Shown here: piece by piece, positions 38,675 to 47,686 of the stretch | Layout: each line of letters starts with the position of its first letter | Numbering within the stretch: position 1 is the stretch's first letter | Origin: Frankia casuarinae | Lineage (GTDB): Bacteria; Actinomycetota; Actinomycetes; Frankiales; Frankiaceae | DNA length: 64,000 nucleotides | NCBI RefSeq assembly: GCF_000013345.1 | Contig: NC_007777.1 | Span: 3,658,001-3,722,000, forward strand | Reading direction: 5' to 3' | Made by a program: the position numbers and the translations under genes | The notes under the pieces: model-generated | Databases searched by the model: none | What the model saw: the letters and a program-made list of their open reading frames with translations, nothing else | What the model was told of the DNA's origin: nothing

Positions 38675-39351
38675 CCAGGCTGGTCGCCAGCCGGGTCGGT
38701 TCGGCGGAAAGCGGAGGCCAGCGCCTGCCAGGTCCGGTCGAGATCGGATCCTGGCAGATAGCGGCCGTCCAGTTCGAGGATCATCGTGCCGTGCGCGGCG
38801 GCCCACAGGGCCTGCGCACGATAGGGTTCCCCGGCCGCCCGGTAGAATGGCTCCCCCGCCCAGTCCTCGACGTCGGCGCTCAGTAGCCGACGGTTCAGCG
38901 AACCGGCGGTGACCAGGCGGTAGAGGTTCGGATGGGCTTGGGCATAGCCCCGGTACGCGGCCAGCAGGGCCGGGACCACCTCCGCGGCACCGCCGCGGTC
39001 GACCACGTCGTGGAGCAGGTCCCCGATCTCCATGAGCATGGTCTCGATCAGCTTGGCCTCGAGCTGCGGCTTACCCGCGAGATGCTTGTACAGCGACGGC
39101 GCCCGGATACCGAGGAGATCACCGATCCGGCGCATCGTCAGCGCCCCCGCCCCCTCGGTCTCCAGCACCCCCCGCGCGACCGTGATGATCTCGGTGACCC
39201 GCGGCGAGACGGGGCCTAGGACCGGGCGGGGCGCGATCCTGGGCAATGGCGGCTCGCCGACCGGCCGCGCCTGCGCCACCGACCGTGCTCCCCGCACCGG
39301 CGCCGGCCCGGATTCCGCCCGCACCGGTGAGGTCGCCGCCCCCGTGTTCAC
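38671..39351 (-). CDS. TetR-family transcriptional regulator
   Basis: A 226-residue regulator. After a 45-residue Pro/Arg-rich leader, the HTH is VTEIITVARGVLETEGAGALTMRRIGDLLGIRAPSLYKHLAGK. The C-terminal ligand domain (AYRGYAQAHPNLYRLVTAG, LWAAAHGTMILEL) is of the WHG/TetR_C_13 type. The GTG start overlaps the stop of the DUF385 gene (GTGA), so the two are one unit. Four tandem 13-mers upstream of that unit are the probable operator. Confidence 0.9.
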   Translation of the reverse strand: MNTGAATSPVRAESGPAPVRGARSVAQARPVGEPPLPRIAPRPVLGPVSPRVTEIITVARGVLETEGAGALTMRRIGDLLGIRAPSLYKHLAGKPQLEAKLIETMLMEIGDLLHDVVDRGGAAEVVPALLAAYRGYAQAHPNLYRLVTAGSLNRRLLSADVEDWAGEPFYRAAGEPYRAQALWAAAHGTMILELDGRYLPGSDLDRTWQALASAFRRTDPAGDQPG

Positions 39352-39836
39352 GCCGGTGTGATCACGAAGACGGGGTGGCGGGGCGCGATCCGACGGATCT
39401 CCTCATCGGGCGAGTCCGGCCCGACCCCGTCGAAGAAGGCGCCGACCTCGGCCTTCCACCGCCGCAGGTAGGCCCGCAGCACGGCGACGCTCGCCGCCGG
39501 ATCCAGCTCGGTCGCGGAGTAACGCGTGCGCGACCGGCCACGCAGCAGGCATAGCTCGCCTTGGGCCGCGCGCAGATTACGCACCCACTGGCCGTGCCCT
39601 CGCGCCGAGACCAGGTACTGCTGCCCGTCGAAGATGAGCAGGTTCACCGGGGTCCGGCGCGGCTCGCCGCTGATCCGGCCGCGTACCTCGAGGATCCGAC
39701 TGCCCAGGAGGCTGATCCCCGCCCGGGTCAACGCCGCGACGGCGCGGTTGGCCACGTTACGGGTGAACCATCCGGGGGCGAGGTAATGCGCTTCGGCCGG
39801 AGTGGACGGGTTGTTGTGCTCGGTCAAGATCTGCAC
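39348..39836 (-). CDS. F420-type nitroreductase-family protein (DUF385)
   Basis: A 162-residue split-barrel protein of the deazaflavin-dependent nitroreductase family: RILEVRGRISGEPRRTPVNLLIFDGQQYLVSARGHGQWVRNLRAA matches the Ddn/DUF385 core. F420 is the likely cofactor; the substrate is unknown. Translation is coupled to the TetR gene that follows, so the regulator probably controls this gene and itself. Confidence 0.87.
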   Translation of the reverse strand: MQILTEHNNPSTPAEAHYLAPGWFTRNVANRAVAALTRAGISLLGSRILEVRGRISGEPRRTPVNLLIFDGQQYLVSARGHGQWVRNLRAAQGELCLLRGRSRTRYSATELDPAASVAVLRAYLRRWKAEVGAFFDGVGPDSPDEEIRRIAPRHPVFVITPA

Positions 39837-39913
39837 CCTCTCTGTCGACCGGAACGGCCCGGCGCCGGCCTGAGCGATCTCGATGGTTCGGCCGGCCGGA
39901 CCACACCGGACAG

Positions 39914-39965
39914 GCCAACGTCGTCAGCCAACGTCGTCAGCCAACGCTGCCAGCTAACATCGTTA
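39914..39965. promoter_or_regulatory. four tandem 13-bp repeats, probable TetR operator array
   Basis: Units GCCAACGTCGTCA, GCCAACGTCGTCA, GCCAACGCTGCCA and GCTAACATCGTTA follow one another without gaps. The last, with two further bases, forms the perfect palindrome GCTAACATCGTTAGC (39953-39967), a classic TetR-type operator shape. The array is 78-130 bp upstream of the DUF385 start. Confidence 0.75.
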
Positions 39966-40045
39966 GCCGACCTCTCGTCAAGAGGCGGTTCGGTCGGCGC
40001 GAATCGGGACCGGCACCGGTCGGGACCGGCACGGGCGGAGGCGGC

Positions 40046-40258
40046 TCAGGTCACCGGGCGCAGGCTCATCGGCCCGTAGACGCGACGGCCGGCATCGAGG
40101 AGCGTCACCTGCGCCACCCCCGCATCGAGCAGGTCACGCCAGGTCTCCCCGAGCCACGTCTCAGCGTCTCCCTGGCTGGTGAACGACTCAGAGGTCGAGT
40201 CCCCGCCGACCATCGTGATCGTGCCGTCATCGCCTTCGTAGCGCCAGGTCCAGGTCAT
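40046..40258 (-). CDS. small conserved actinobacterial protein
   Basis: A 70-residue acidic protein starting MTWTWRYEGDDG. The pattern continues SFTSQGDAETWLGETWRDLLDAGVAQVTLLD and ends VYGPMSLRP. It resembles small actinobacterial proteins of unknown function with a W-R-Y opening and a terminal YGPMSL. GGAAGG lies upstream of the ATG at good spacing. Cytoplasmic; no domain name recalled. Confidence 0.8.
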   Translation of the reverse strand: MTWTWRYEGDDGTITMVGGDSTSESFTSQGDAETWLGETWRDLLDAGVAQVTLLDAGRRVYGPMSLRPVT

Positions 40259-40684
40259 GAGTGTGTCCTTCCCACCCGGGCGGCCCGCGCTGGAGCCGCC
40301 GGCCGTGATCGGCCAGTGCGCCGGCCGGTCGTCCCATCCAACCGCGTGCACCCCGCCGACGCGGGACTCCCGGCCCCACGCCAGGGCCGATGATCCATCG
40401 TGGCACTGGTCGACCGGCCCGCGGGCCCGGGTCTGGTCGGCCCGTGCTACTGGCGCGGTCGGCGATACCCGCGCCAGGATGTCGTGAACGTCGGTAACGT
40501 CAGTTCCGGTGGATGCCCGGACAGCATCGCGACCACCACGATCGCGAAGCCGGCGTCACCGGTCATCGCCGGTCGTGCGAGCCGGCGGCATGTCCGCACG
40601 GTGAGCACAGCCGCGTCGAAGGCAGGTCCGCACGACAGGCACGTCTGCGTGAGCAGTACGTCGGTACAAGGAGGAAGAACCCGC
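40259..40684. other. 426-bp divergent intergenic region
   Basis: Separates the 70-residue protein from the 57-residue membrane protein. It has a short repeat GTCGTGAACGTCGGTAACGTC near 40483, but no GlnR-type second half-site. No gene seen. Confidence 0.4.
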
Positions 40685-40858
40685 GTGGGAACGACCGTCT
40701 ACAACGCAGCGGCCATCGTGGCCGAGTCCGTGGAACACGAGGACGCTCCCCTGACCTGGTGGGCCGCCGCGCTCGTCACCTTCGCGGCAATCTTCCTGCT
40801 GGCGGTGGTGCTCACCCTCATGACCCTGTGGGAGCGCAAGCGCCACCCGCACGTCTGA
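40685..40858 (+). CDS. 57-residue single-pass membrane protein
   Basis: A GTG start is preceded by a strong AAGGAGG ribosome binding site. The peptide begins VGTTVYNAAAIVAESVEHEDAPL, has one transmembrane helix (WWAAALVTFAAIFLLAVVLTL), and ends in a basic WERKRHPHV, predicting an outside N-terminus and cytoplasmic tail. It stands alone 96 bp before the MBL-CobU gene. No family recognised; the strong ribosome binding site makes it likely real. Confidence 0.65.
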   Translation: MGTTVYNAAAIVAESVEHEDAPLTWWAAALVTFAAIFLLAVVLTLMTLWERKRHPHV

Positions 40859-40954
40859 GGTTCCGCGGGCCACGGAGCCTGGCAGGCTTGAGAACCCGGA
40901 GAGGCGGGATCCGGGGGGATCCGGGGCGCAACGGGATCCGGGAGACGGAACACG

Positions 40955-42478
40955 ATGAAGGTGACGCTGCTCGGCACCGGCTCGGCGGACGGCTGGCCCA
41001 ACCCGTGGTGCGACTGCGCATCCTGTGCCTGGGCCAGGGAACACGAAGTACGCGGGCAGACGGCCGTTCTGATCGACGACGCCCTGCTGATCGACTGTGG
41101 TCCCGACGTGCCCCGGACCGCTGCCCGGCTCGGAGTACGCCTATCGGGGCTGCGTCATCTGCTGATCAGTCACGCCCATCCCGATCATCTGGGGCCCGAG
41201 AGCCTGATGTGGCGCTCGTGGTCGACAGCCGCGGGACGGCCCCTCGACGTGGTCGGTCCGCCGGCGGCGCTGGCGGCGTGCCGGGAGTTCCTGGCTCGCT
41301 GGGAGCGCTCCGATCCGGACCGGGACGGCTCGCCGCTGCGGCTGATCGCCGTGGTGCCCGGGGGCACGCCGACGACACCCGGACCCCTGCGCCTCGGCGC
41401 GGACGATCGGCAGGCCGCGGAGGACCGGGGATCCCCGGAGGATCAGGAGTCCCCGAGCGATCGGGGTTATCTCGTTCGACCGGTCGCCGCCCAGCACGGT
41501 GACGCGAGCATCGGGCCGGCCGTGCTCTACGACGTGACGGCGCCGGACGGTGGACGTCTGCTGTACGGCTGCGACACCGCGGCGCCGCTGCCGGCGGAGA
41601 CGCTCGAGGCGGTCACCGGCCGCGCCTACGACGTCGTGCTGCTGGAGGAGAACAACGGCGACCGGCCGGGGTTCGGCGAGCACCTTGACCTCGACACCTT
41701 CGGTCAGCTCGTGGCCGAGCTGCGCCGCCGCGGCGCCGTGGTGCCGAGCACCCTGGTACTGGCCGTCCATCTGAGTCACCGCAACCCGCCCGGCGACGAA
41801 CTGGCCCGCCGGCTCCACCTCGTCGGCGCGCTGGCACCGGCGGACGGGACCGTCTATGACATCGTCCCGGCCGCCCGGCGGCAGCCATCACAGCCGTCGC
41901 AGCCGTCGCAGCCACCACGGGCACCAGGGCGGTGGCAGAGTCCGGTGCTCCCGGCACCACACCGGGTCCTGATCACGGGGGGTGCTCGGTCGGGGAAGTC
42001 GGCCGAGGCCGAACGCCGGCTGCTCGCCGAACCGGAGGTGGTCTACGTCGCGACGTCGGCGCCGCCTGATCCGGCCGACGCCGAGTGGTCCGAGCGGATC
42101 GCCGCACACCGGCGGCGGCGCCCGGCCGCCTGGACGACCGTGGAGACGGTCGACCTGGTTCCCCTGTTGCGCTCTCCCGGACCACCGCTGCTCATCGACG
42201 GTCTGGGGCTGTGGGTCGGCGCCTGGCTGGACCGTCCGGACGAGTTGCGCATCCGCGCGGAGGAGCTCGTTGACGCCTGGCGGGCCACCGGCCGTCGGGT
42301 CGTCGCGGTCACGGACGAGGTCGGTTCCGGGGTCGTTCCCCCGGCCGAGGCCGGCCGCCGGTTCCGCGACGTGCTCGGCCGTCTCAACGCCGATCTCGCG
42401 GCCGAGGCCGACGAGGTGTGGCAGGTGGTCGCGGGCATCCCCCTCCGGCTGCGACCGTTCCCGCACGAGCGGTCATAG
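40955..42478 (+). CDS. cobU: metallo-beta-lactamase-fold / CobU fusion protein
   Basis: A 507-residue protein. Residues 1-300 are an MBL hydrolase: LLGTGSADGWPNPWCDCASC is PhnP-like, with SHAHPDHLGPE the zinc site, YGCDTAA and LAVHLSHR. A QPSQPSQPSQP linker (about 310) leads to adenosylcobinamide kinase/guanylyltransferase: P-loop GGARSGKSAEAE near 340, the guanylylation-type AHRRRRPAAW, and VTDEVGSGVVPPAEAGRRFRD. CobU makes adenosylcobinamide-GDP. The MBL half could act on a corrinoid or nucleotide intermediate; this is inference. A hairpin follows the stop. Confidence 0.9.
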   Translation: MKVTLLGTGSADGWPNPWCDCASCAWAREHEVRGQTAVLIDDALLIDCGPDVPRTAARLGVRLSGLRHLLISHAHPDHLGPESLMWRSWSTAAGRPLDVVGPPAALAACREFLARWERSDPDRDGSPLRLIAVVPGGTPTTPGPLRLGADDRQAAEDRGSPEDQESPSDRGYLVRPVAAQHGDASIGPAVLYDVTAPDGGRLLYGCDTAAPLPAETLEAVTGRAYDVVLLEENNGDRPGFGEHLDLDTFGQLVAELRRRGAVVPSTLVLAVHLSHRNPPGDELARRLHLVGALAPADGTVYDIVPAARRQPSQPSQPSQPPRAPGRWQSPVLPAPHRVLITGGARSGKSAEAERRLLAEPEVVYVATSAPPDPADAEWSERIAAHRRRRPAAWTTVETVDLVPLLRSPGPPLLIDGLGLWVGAWLDRPDELRIRAEELVDAWRATGRRVVAVTDEVGSGVVPPAEAGRRFRDVLGRLNADLAAEADEVWQVVAGIPLRLRPFPHERS

Positions 42479-42483
42479 CGTCC

Positions 42484-42506
42484 TCACGGGACGAATCCTC
42501 CCGTGA
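42484..42506. terminator. hairpin after cobU
   Basis: TCACGGGA and TCCCGTGA form a perfect 8-bp stem with a 7-base loop, 6 bp after the cobU stop. It may separate cobU from cobT-cobS. Confidence 0.6.
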
Positions 42507-42712
42507 CGAAGTCGTAGCGGTAGAGCCCGGCCGAGCAGGCCACGATGAGACCGGCCGGTTCGGTCGCGGGAAGCCACCGGCAGGACCGGGCCGCGCCGTC
42601 GCTCACCCGCCAGACCCGCACGGTGCGGTCATTGCCGCCCGAGGCCAGCCACCTGCCGGCCGGGCCGGCCGGCAAGGACCAACCGTCCCGGCCGCGCCGA
42701 TCGGCACAATCA
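42484..42712 (-). pseudogene. WD40-repeat gene remnant
   Basis: The reverse strand ends with a frame encoding [22 protein letters not shown], a near-perfect WD40 repeat. [32 protein letters not shown] and a stop follow. Only about one repeat is recognisable, and the upstream frame runs antisense into the cobT start without homology. It therefore looks like the 3' stub of a deleted beta-propeller gene stranded between cobU and cobT. Confidence 0.55.
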
Positions 42713-42793
42713 TGCGGTACGGGGACCACTGGGAGATACCTTCGCGGGGATGTGGTGCGTTGCCGACCGAGCGGATCAGGTAGTAAGGATCCC

Positions 42794-43927
42794 GTGGATC
42801 CCGATGCGTCAGGCAGCGCCGTTCCCGCCGTTCCCCCGTTGGACTCCGACGCGATGGCGGCGGCTCGCCAGCGGCAGACCGAACTGACCAAGCCACCCGG
42901 GGCGCTGGGCCGGCTCGAGGATCTGTCCATCTGGCTCGCCGGCGCACAGGCGACCTGCCCACCCCGTCCCTTCGCCCGGATCCGGGCGGTCGTGATCGCC
43001 GGCGACCACGGTGTCGCCCAGGCCGGGGTGTCCGCCTTCCCCAGCGACGTGACCGCCCAGATGGTCTCGAACTTCGCCGCGGGCGGCGCGGCGGTCAACG
43101 TGCTGGCCCGCCAGGTCGGGGCCGCCGTGCGCGTGGTGGACGTGTCCGTGGACACCGCGCGGCCCCTCACGCCGGGCGGGGTGGATGGATCGGCCGCACC
43201 GGAGCGCTATCGGGTGCGACGGTCGAGCGGACGGATCGACCGCACCGACGCGCTGTCGGTCGCGGAGGCGGACGCCGCGTTCGCCGTCGGCCGACTCATC
43301 GCGGACGAGGAGATCGACGCGGGCGCGGACCTGCTTGTTCCCGGCGAGATGGGGATCGGCAACACAACCCCCGCAGCCACCATCGTGGCGCTGCTGTGCG
43401 ACCGGGAGCCGATCGAGGTAGTCGGCCGCGGGACGGGGATCGACGACCAACGTTGGATGCTCAAGACGGCCGCGATCCGGGACGCGATGCGGCGCGGCCG
43501 GCCGTTCACCGGCGACGCGCATTCGGTGCTGCGGATCGTCGGTGGAGCCGATCTGCTCGCCCTGGCCGGGCTGCTGGCGCAGTCCGCCGTGCGACGGACG
43601 CCGGTCATCCTCGACGGTGTGATCGTCTGCGCGGCGGCACTGGCCGCAGAGCGGATCGCCCCAGGAGCAAGCCAGTGGTGGGTGGCCGGCACCCGGTCCA
43701 CCGAGCCCGCCCAGGGAATCGCACTGGACGCACTCGGTCTGACCCCCCTGGTCGACGCCGGCCTGCGTCTCGGGGAGGGCACCGGTGCGCTCCTCGCCGT
43801 TCCGTTCCTGCGGGCGGCCCAGGCCACGCTGGCCGAGATGGCGACGTTCGACCAGGCCGGTGTCAGCGGGAAAGCCGAGGTCGGCGGCGGCCAAGGGGAC
43901 TCGGGCCCCGCGGCCGGTGCCCCGTGA
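42794..43927 (+). CDS. cobT: nicotinate-nucleotide--dimethylbenzimidazole phosphoribosyltransferase
   Basis: A 377-residue enzyme that makes alpha-ribazole phosphate, the lower-ligand nucleotide of cobalamin. [20 protein letters not shown] is the base-site start, [17 protein letters not shown] and the phosphate loop [14 protein letters not shown] follow, and the catalytic Glu is in [16 protein letters not shown] 42794 has AAGGA upstream. It shares one base with the cobS start (TGATG). Confidence 0.94.
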   Translation: MDPDASGSAVPAVPPLDSDAMAAARQRQTELTKPPGALGRLEDLSIWLAGAQATCPPRPFARIRAVVIAGDHGVAQAGVSAFPSDVTAQMVSNFAAGGAAVNVLARQVGAAVRVVDVSVDTARPLTPGGVDGSAAPERYRVRRSSGRIDRTDALSVAEADAAFAVGRLIADEEIDAGADLLVPGEMGIGNTTPAATIVALLCDREPIEVVGRGTGIDDQRWMLKTAAIRDAMRRGRPFTGDAHSVLRIVGGADLLALAGLLAQSAVRRTPVILDGVIVCAAALAAERIAPGASQWWVAGTRSTEPAQGIALDALGLTPLVDAGLRLGEGTGALLAVPFLRAAQATLAEMATFDQAGVSGKAEVGGGQGDSGPAAGAP

Positions 43928-44760
43928 TGCTCGAGGCAAGAACAGCATTCACGCTGCTCACCGTCCTGCCGCTGCGGGGCCCGGAGCACACCGACCGGCG
44001 GCTCGCGGGCCGGGCGATGGCCCTGGCGCCCTTCGTCGGCCTGGCCCTGGGGCTGCTCGCCGGCAGTGCGGTGTTCGCCACCCGGATCGTCACGGCGGTT
44101 CCCGGTCAGCGCGCCCAGACCCTGCTGCCGGCCGTCGTCGGCGTCACGGTGCTCGCTCTGGTCACCCGGGGCCTGCATCTCGACGGGCTGGCCGATCTCG
44201 GGGACGGGCTCGGCGCCTGGCGAGCGCGGGGCAGGGATCGCGCCTTGGAGATCATGCGCGAGTCGACCATCGGGGCCTTCGGAGCGATCATCGTCCTGTT
44301 CGTGGTGCTGCTCCAGGTCGGGGCCCTGAGCACGACGATCTCGGCGCACCGCGGCACGCTGTCGATTCTGGTCGCCGCGATGACCAGCAGGCTCGCGGCC
44401 ACCCTGGCCTGTACCGGCGCCGTCCCGCCGGCTCGGCCGGATGGCCTCGGTGCGCTGGTCGCGGGAACCGTGCGGACCCGGGACGCGGCGCTGTCCTTCC
44501 TGGCAGTCTGCGCCGTCGCGGCGCTGGCCGGACTGCTGGACTTCGACGGCGGCGGCCCCGGCCGGGCGCTGCGAGCGGTCCTCGCGGTCTGGGTCGGGAC
44601 AGGCGTCTCGTTTCTGCTCCGGCGGTATCTGCTCACGCGCTTCGGCGGGATCACCGGAGACATCCTCGGCGGACTCATCGAGATCACCGCGGCGGCGACC
44701 CTGCTCGTCATGGCCATGACGATCCCGACGCCCGTCCTGCACACCCTCGGCCTGCACTGA
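43927..44760 (+). CDS. cobS: adenosylcobinamide-GDP ribazoletransferase (cobalamin synthase)
   Basis: A 277-residue integral membrane enzyme joining adenosylcobinamide-GDP to alpha-ribazole, the last step of cobalamin assembly. FTLLTVLPLRGPE at the N-terminus, the motif RGLHLDGLADLGDGLGAWRARGRDRALEIMRES with the Asp cluster for metal, and IGAFGAIIVLFVVLLQVGAL fit the family. GTG 43924 is an alternative start one codon earlier. It is coupled to cobT. Confidence 0.94.
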   Translation: MLEARTAFTLLTVLPLRGPEHTDRRLAGRAMALAPFVGLALGLLAGSAVFATRIVTAVPGQRAQTLLPAVVGVTVLALVTRGLHLDGLADLGDGLGAWRARGRDRALEIMRESTIGAFGAIIVLFVVLLQVGALSTTISAHRGTLSILVAAMTSRLAATLACTGAVPPARPDGLGALVAGTVRTRDAALSFLAVCAVAALAGLLDFDGGGPGRALRAVLAVWVGTGVSFLLRRYLLTRFGGITGDILGGLIEITAAATLLVMAMTIPTPVLHTLGLH

Positions 44761-44767
44761 CAGCGCG

Positions 44768-44825
44768 GCGGACGCCGCCCGCTGGCGTCCGCCCGGCGGG
44801 CCCGCCGGACAGGCCCGTCCGGCGG
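44768..44825. terminator. twin hairpins between cobS and gcvT
   Basis: Two perfect 9-bp stems in tandem: GCGGACGCC/GGCGTCCGC (44768-44792) and CCGCCGGAC/GTCCGGCGG (44802-44825). Placed in the 70-bp gap of convergent genes, they may serve one transcript each. Confidence 0.7.
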
Positions 44826-44830
44826 CTGGG

Positions 44831-45946
44831 CTACTTGGGCGAGGACCTGACGAACGGCGGCCGGACAACCGTCATGGGACTCGGACGGCCCCGGACGTCG
44901 ACGTTCACCGTGTCGCCCCCCTGCACGGACCGGTCCAGCAGGGCGAGCCCGATCCCCTGGCGCAGCGTCGGAGAGAACGTGCCGCTGGTGACCTCACCGA
45001 CCGTGGCACCAGCCGCGGAGGCCACGGTCATGTGCGGACGGGGAATCACCCGGCCGGTGGACCGCAGCCCCCACAGCAGGCGGGAGGCGCCGGCGGACCG
45101 CTCCGCGAGCAGGGCGTCGCGTCCCCAGAAGCGATCCTTGTCCCAGCCGACGGCCCACCCGGAGCGAGCCTGGACCGGCGTGATCGACAAAGAGAGGTCC
45201 TGGCCATGCAGCGGATACCCCATCTCGGTCCGCAGCGTGTCGCGGGCACCGAGGCCGACCGGCACGACGCCGAGCGGCCCACCCGCCGCGAACAGCGCAT
45301 CCCACAGCGCAGGGGTGTCGTCCCAACGGGGCAACAGCTCGTAGCCTCGCTCTCCGGTGTAGCCCGACCGGCACACGATCACCGGGTGGCCCTTCCACTC
45401 CGCGTCGACGAAACTCATATACGTCCCGCCGGTGGGCAGGCCGAGGGCGCCGAGCAGGTCGGCGCAGGCCGGTCCCTGGACCGCTACCACGCCGTACCCG
45501 GTGTGCAGGTCGGTGACGGACACGCCCGCCGGCGCCGCCGCGGCGAGGCGAGCGACGACCTGTGCGGTGTTCGCGGCGTTCGGGACGAGGAAGACTTCCT
45601 CGTCGGAGTACAGGTAGGCGATCAGATCGTCGACGACCCCGCCGGTCTCCTCGCAGCACAAGGTGTACTGCGCCTGGCCGGGGCCGATCCGGCGCAGGTC
45701 GTTGGTCAGGCAGGCGTTGACGAAGGCGGCGGCGCCGGGGCCGGCGATCCTGGCCTTGCCGAGATGGCTGACGTCGAAGATCCCGACCGCGCCGCGGACC
45801 GCCTGGTGCTCGGCGAGCACCCCGCGGCCGGTGTACTCGATCGGCATCTCCCAGCCACCGAACCCGGCCATCTTCGCGCCCAGTTCGACGTGCCGGTCGT
45901 ACAGCGGGGATCGACGCAGCTCTGGGGATCGACGCAGCTCTGCCAT
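44831..45946 (-). CDS. gcvT: glycine cleavage system T protein (aminomethyltransferase)
   Basis: A 371-residue folate-dependent enzyme releasing ammonia and forming methylene-THF from the aminomethyl-lipoyl H protein. [29 protein letters not shown] and [15 protein letters not shown] are conserved; [19 protein letters not shown] holds the folate-site residues. ATG 45946 opens with [12 protein letters not shown], from an 18-bp duplication. gcvH and gcvP are not in the window, but lipoate genes are close by. Confidence 0.94.
   Translation of the reverse strand: MAELRRSPELRRSPLYDRHVELGAKMAGFGGWEMPIEYTGRGVLAEHQAVRGAVGIFDVSHLGKARIAGPGAAAFVNACLTNDLRRIGPGQAQYTLCCEETGGVVDDLIAYLYSDEEVFLVPNAANTAQVVARLAAAAPAGVSVTDLHTGYGVVAVQGPACADLLGALGLPTGGTYMSFVDAEWKGHPVIVCRSGYTGERGYELLPRWDDTPALWDALFAAGGPLGVVPVGLGARDTLRTEMGYPLHGQDLSLSITPVQARSGWAVGWDKDRFWGRDALLAERSAGASRLLWGLRSTGRVIPRPHMTVASAAGATVGEVTSGTFSPTLRQGIGLALLDRSVQGGDTVNVDVRGRPSPMTVVRPPFVRSSPK
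45906..45941 (-). repeat. 18-bp tandem duplication in the gcvT 5' end
   Basis: Two identical 18-bp copies (GGGGATCGACGCAGCTCT on the plus strand) add a repeated ELRRSP to the N-terminus of GcvT, before the conserved domain. Confidence 0.9.
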
Positions 45947-46066
45947 GGCCAGCAGCCTAGTGTCCGGCCGGCAGCGGTCGAAACGACCGCGGGCCTGGCC
46001 TCCGGCCACCCGCCGGTGGGGTCCGGCTCCCCGTCGGGAAGACCTCCCGTTCAATACGCTCACCGC

Positions 46067-47662
46067 ATGACCACCATCGTGCCCAGTACCGCCGCTCTCG
46101 CCGATCTCGATGTGGACGCGGTGGTGATCGCCACCGCCACCGGCGACGAGGGGCTCCTCGTAGCCGGTGGCGCGGCGGACCTGGACGCCGCGCTCGGCGG
46201 CAGGCTGACGCAGGTGCTTGCCTCGCTGGGCGCGACCGGCAAGGCCGGCGAGACGGTCCGCTTCGCCACCCTCGGTACCGTGCCCTGCGCGACGGTTCTC
46301 GCGGTCGGGCTGGGCCCCCTCGCCACGTCGTCCACGCCGATGTCGTCCACGCCGATCGGCACCGAGGCACTACGCCGGGCGGCCGGGGTCGCGGTGCGCT
46401 CCCTCGCCGGGACCGCGCGGGTGGCCGTCGCTCTGGCGGCCGCGCCGGGCGCGGTCACGTCGGAGTCGGTGCGTGCCGTGGCCGAAGGCGCGTTGCTCGG
46501 CACCTACTCCTACGACGGGCTGCGCACCACGTCGGCGAACGGCCGCCCCCGCCCCGTCGAGGAGCTGACGGTGCTCGTCGACGAGCAGAGCCTCCCGACA
46601 GCGGAAGAGGAACTGCGCCGGGCCACCGTCGTCACGGATGCGGTCACCCTGGTCCGCGATCTGGTGAACACGCCGCCGAGCCATCTGTCCCCCGCCCTGC
46701 TCGCCGACATCGCCGTCGAGCGGGCCACCGCCGCCGGCGTGACGGTCGAGGTCCTCGACGAGGTGACGCTCGCCGAGGGCGGCTTCGGAGGCCTGCTCGG
46801 TGTCGGCCAGGGATCCGCGAATCCACCGCGGCTGGTGCGGCTGGAATGGCGCGGCGGTGGATCCGAGCGGCCGGCGCTGGCGCTGGTCGGCAAGGGCATC
46901 ACCTTCGATTCCGGGGGGTTGTCCCTGAAGCCGTCGACCTCCATGGAATGGATGAAGACCGACATGGCGGGCGCGGCCGCGGTGCTCGGCACCGTCATCG
47001 CCGCGGCCCGGCTCAAGCTCCCGATCACTCTCACCGGCTGGATGCCCTGCGCGGAGAACATGCCCTCGGGCGACGCGATCCGCCCCTCCGACGTTCTCAC
47101 CCTGCGCGGCGGCACCCGGGTGGAGGTGCTCAACACCGACGCCGAGGGCCGGCTGGTGCTCGCCGACGCCCTCGTCCGCGCCAACGAGGAGTCACCGGAC
47201 CTGATCGTGGACGTGGCCACCCTGACCGGCGCACAGATCGTCGCCCTCGGCCACCGGACGAGCGGACTGATGGGTCGTGCGGCCGCGGTGGACGCGGTCG
47301 CGTCGGCGGCGGCCGCCGCCGACGAGAGCGTCTGGCCGATGCCCCTTCCGCCCGATCTGCGCAAGGGACTGGACTCGACGGTGGCCGACATCGCCAACGT
47401 GCCACCGGGAGGCAACCGAGACGGCGGCATGCTGGTCGCCGCGCACTTCCTCGCCTCGTTCGTCCCCGAGAAGGTGTCCTGGGCGCACATCGACATCGCC
47501 GGTCCCTCCTGGAACGGTGGAGAGCCCTACGGCCACACCCCCAAGGGAGGCACCGGCATGATCGTACGCACGCTCGTCCAGCTGGCGCAGGACCGCGCGA
47601 CGACGACGGCCTCCCCCGGTTCGGCCACCGGTTCCCCGGCTGAGTCCCCGGCCGAGGGCTGA
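46067..47662 (+). CDS. pepA: leucyl aminopeptidase (M17)
   Basis: A 531-residue dizinc cytosolic aminopeptidase. The N-terminal macro-like domain spans about 1-190. [16 protein letters not shown] gives the metal-binding Lys and Asp, [16 protein letters not shown] the next Asp and Lys, and [14 protein letters not shown] is the M17 signature with Asp, Glu and the catalytic Arg. The last 20 residues are a Ser/Pro-rich tail. It is divergent from gcvT and upstream of lpdA, the order seen in other actinobacteria. Confidence 0.94.
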   Translation: MTTIVPSTAALADLDVDAVVIATATGDEGLLVAGGAADLDAALGGRLTQVLASLGATGKAGETVRFATLGTVPCATVLAVGLGPLATSSTPMSSTPIGTEALRRAAGVAVRSLAGTARVAVALAAAPGAVTSESVRAVAEGALLGTYSYDGLRTTSANGRPRPVEELTVLVDEQSLPTAEEELRRATVVTDAVTLVRDLVNTPPSHLSPALLADIAVERATAAGVTVEVLDEVTLAEGGFGGLLGVGQGSANPPRLVRLEWRGGGSERPALALVGKGITFDSGGLSLKPSTSMEWMKTDMAGAAAVLGTVIAAARLKLPITLTGWMPCAENMPSGDAIRPSDVLTLRGGTRVEVLNTDAEGRLVLADALVRANEESPDLIVDVATLTGAQIVALGHRTSGLMGRAAAVDAVASAAAAADESVWPMPLPPDLRKGLDSTVADIANVPPGGNRDGGMLVAAHFLASFVPEKVSWAHIDIAGPSWNGGEPYGHTPKGGTGMIVRTLVQLAQDRATTTASPGSATGSPAESPAEG

Positions 47663-47686
47663 CCTGCGGGGGAAGGTAGGTACACA

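Noticed and set aside
40490-40510. GlnR site near the 57-residue protein
   Set aside because: GGTAAC occurs but no GAAAC half-site follows at 6 bases.
42680-42790. Possible cobalamin riboswitch before cobT
   Set aside because: A CCACTG-like element is present near 42726, but no B12-box or supporting stems were found in order.
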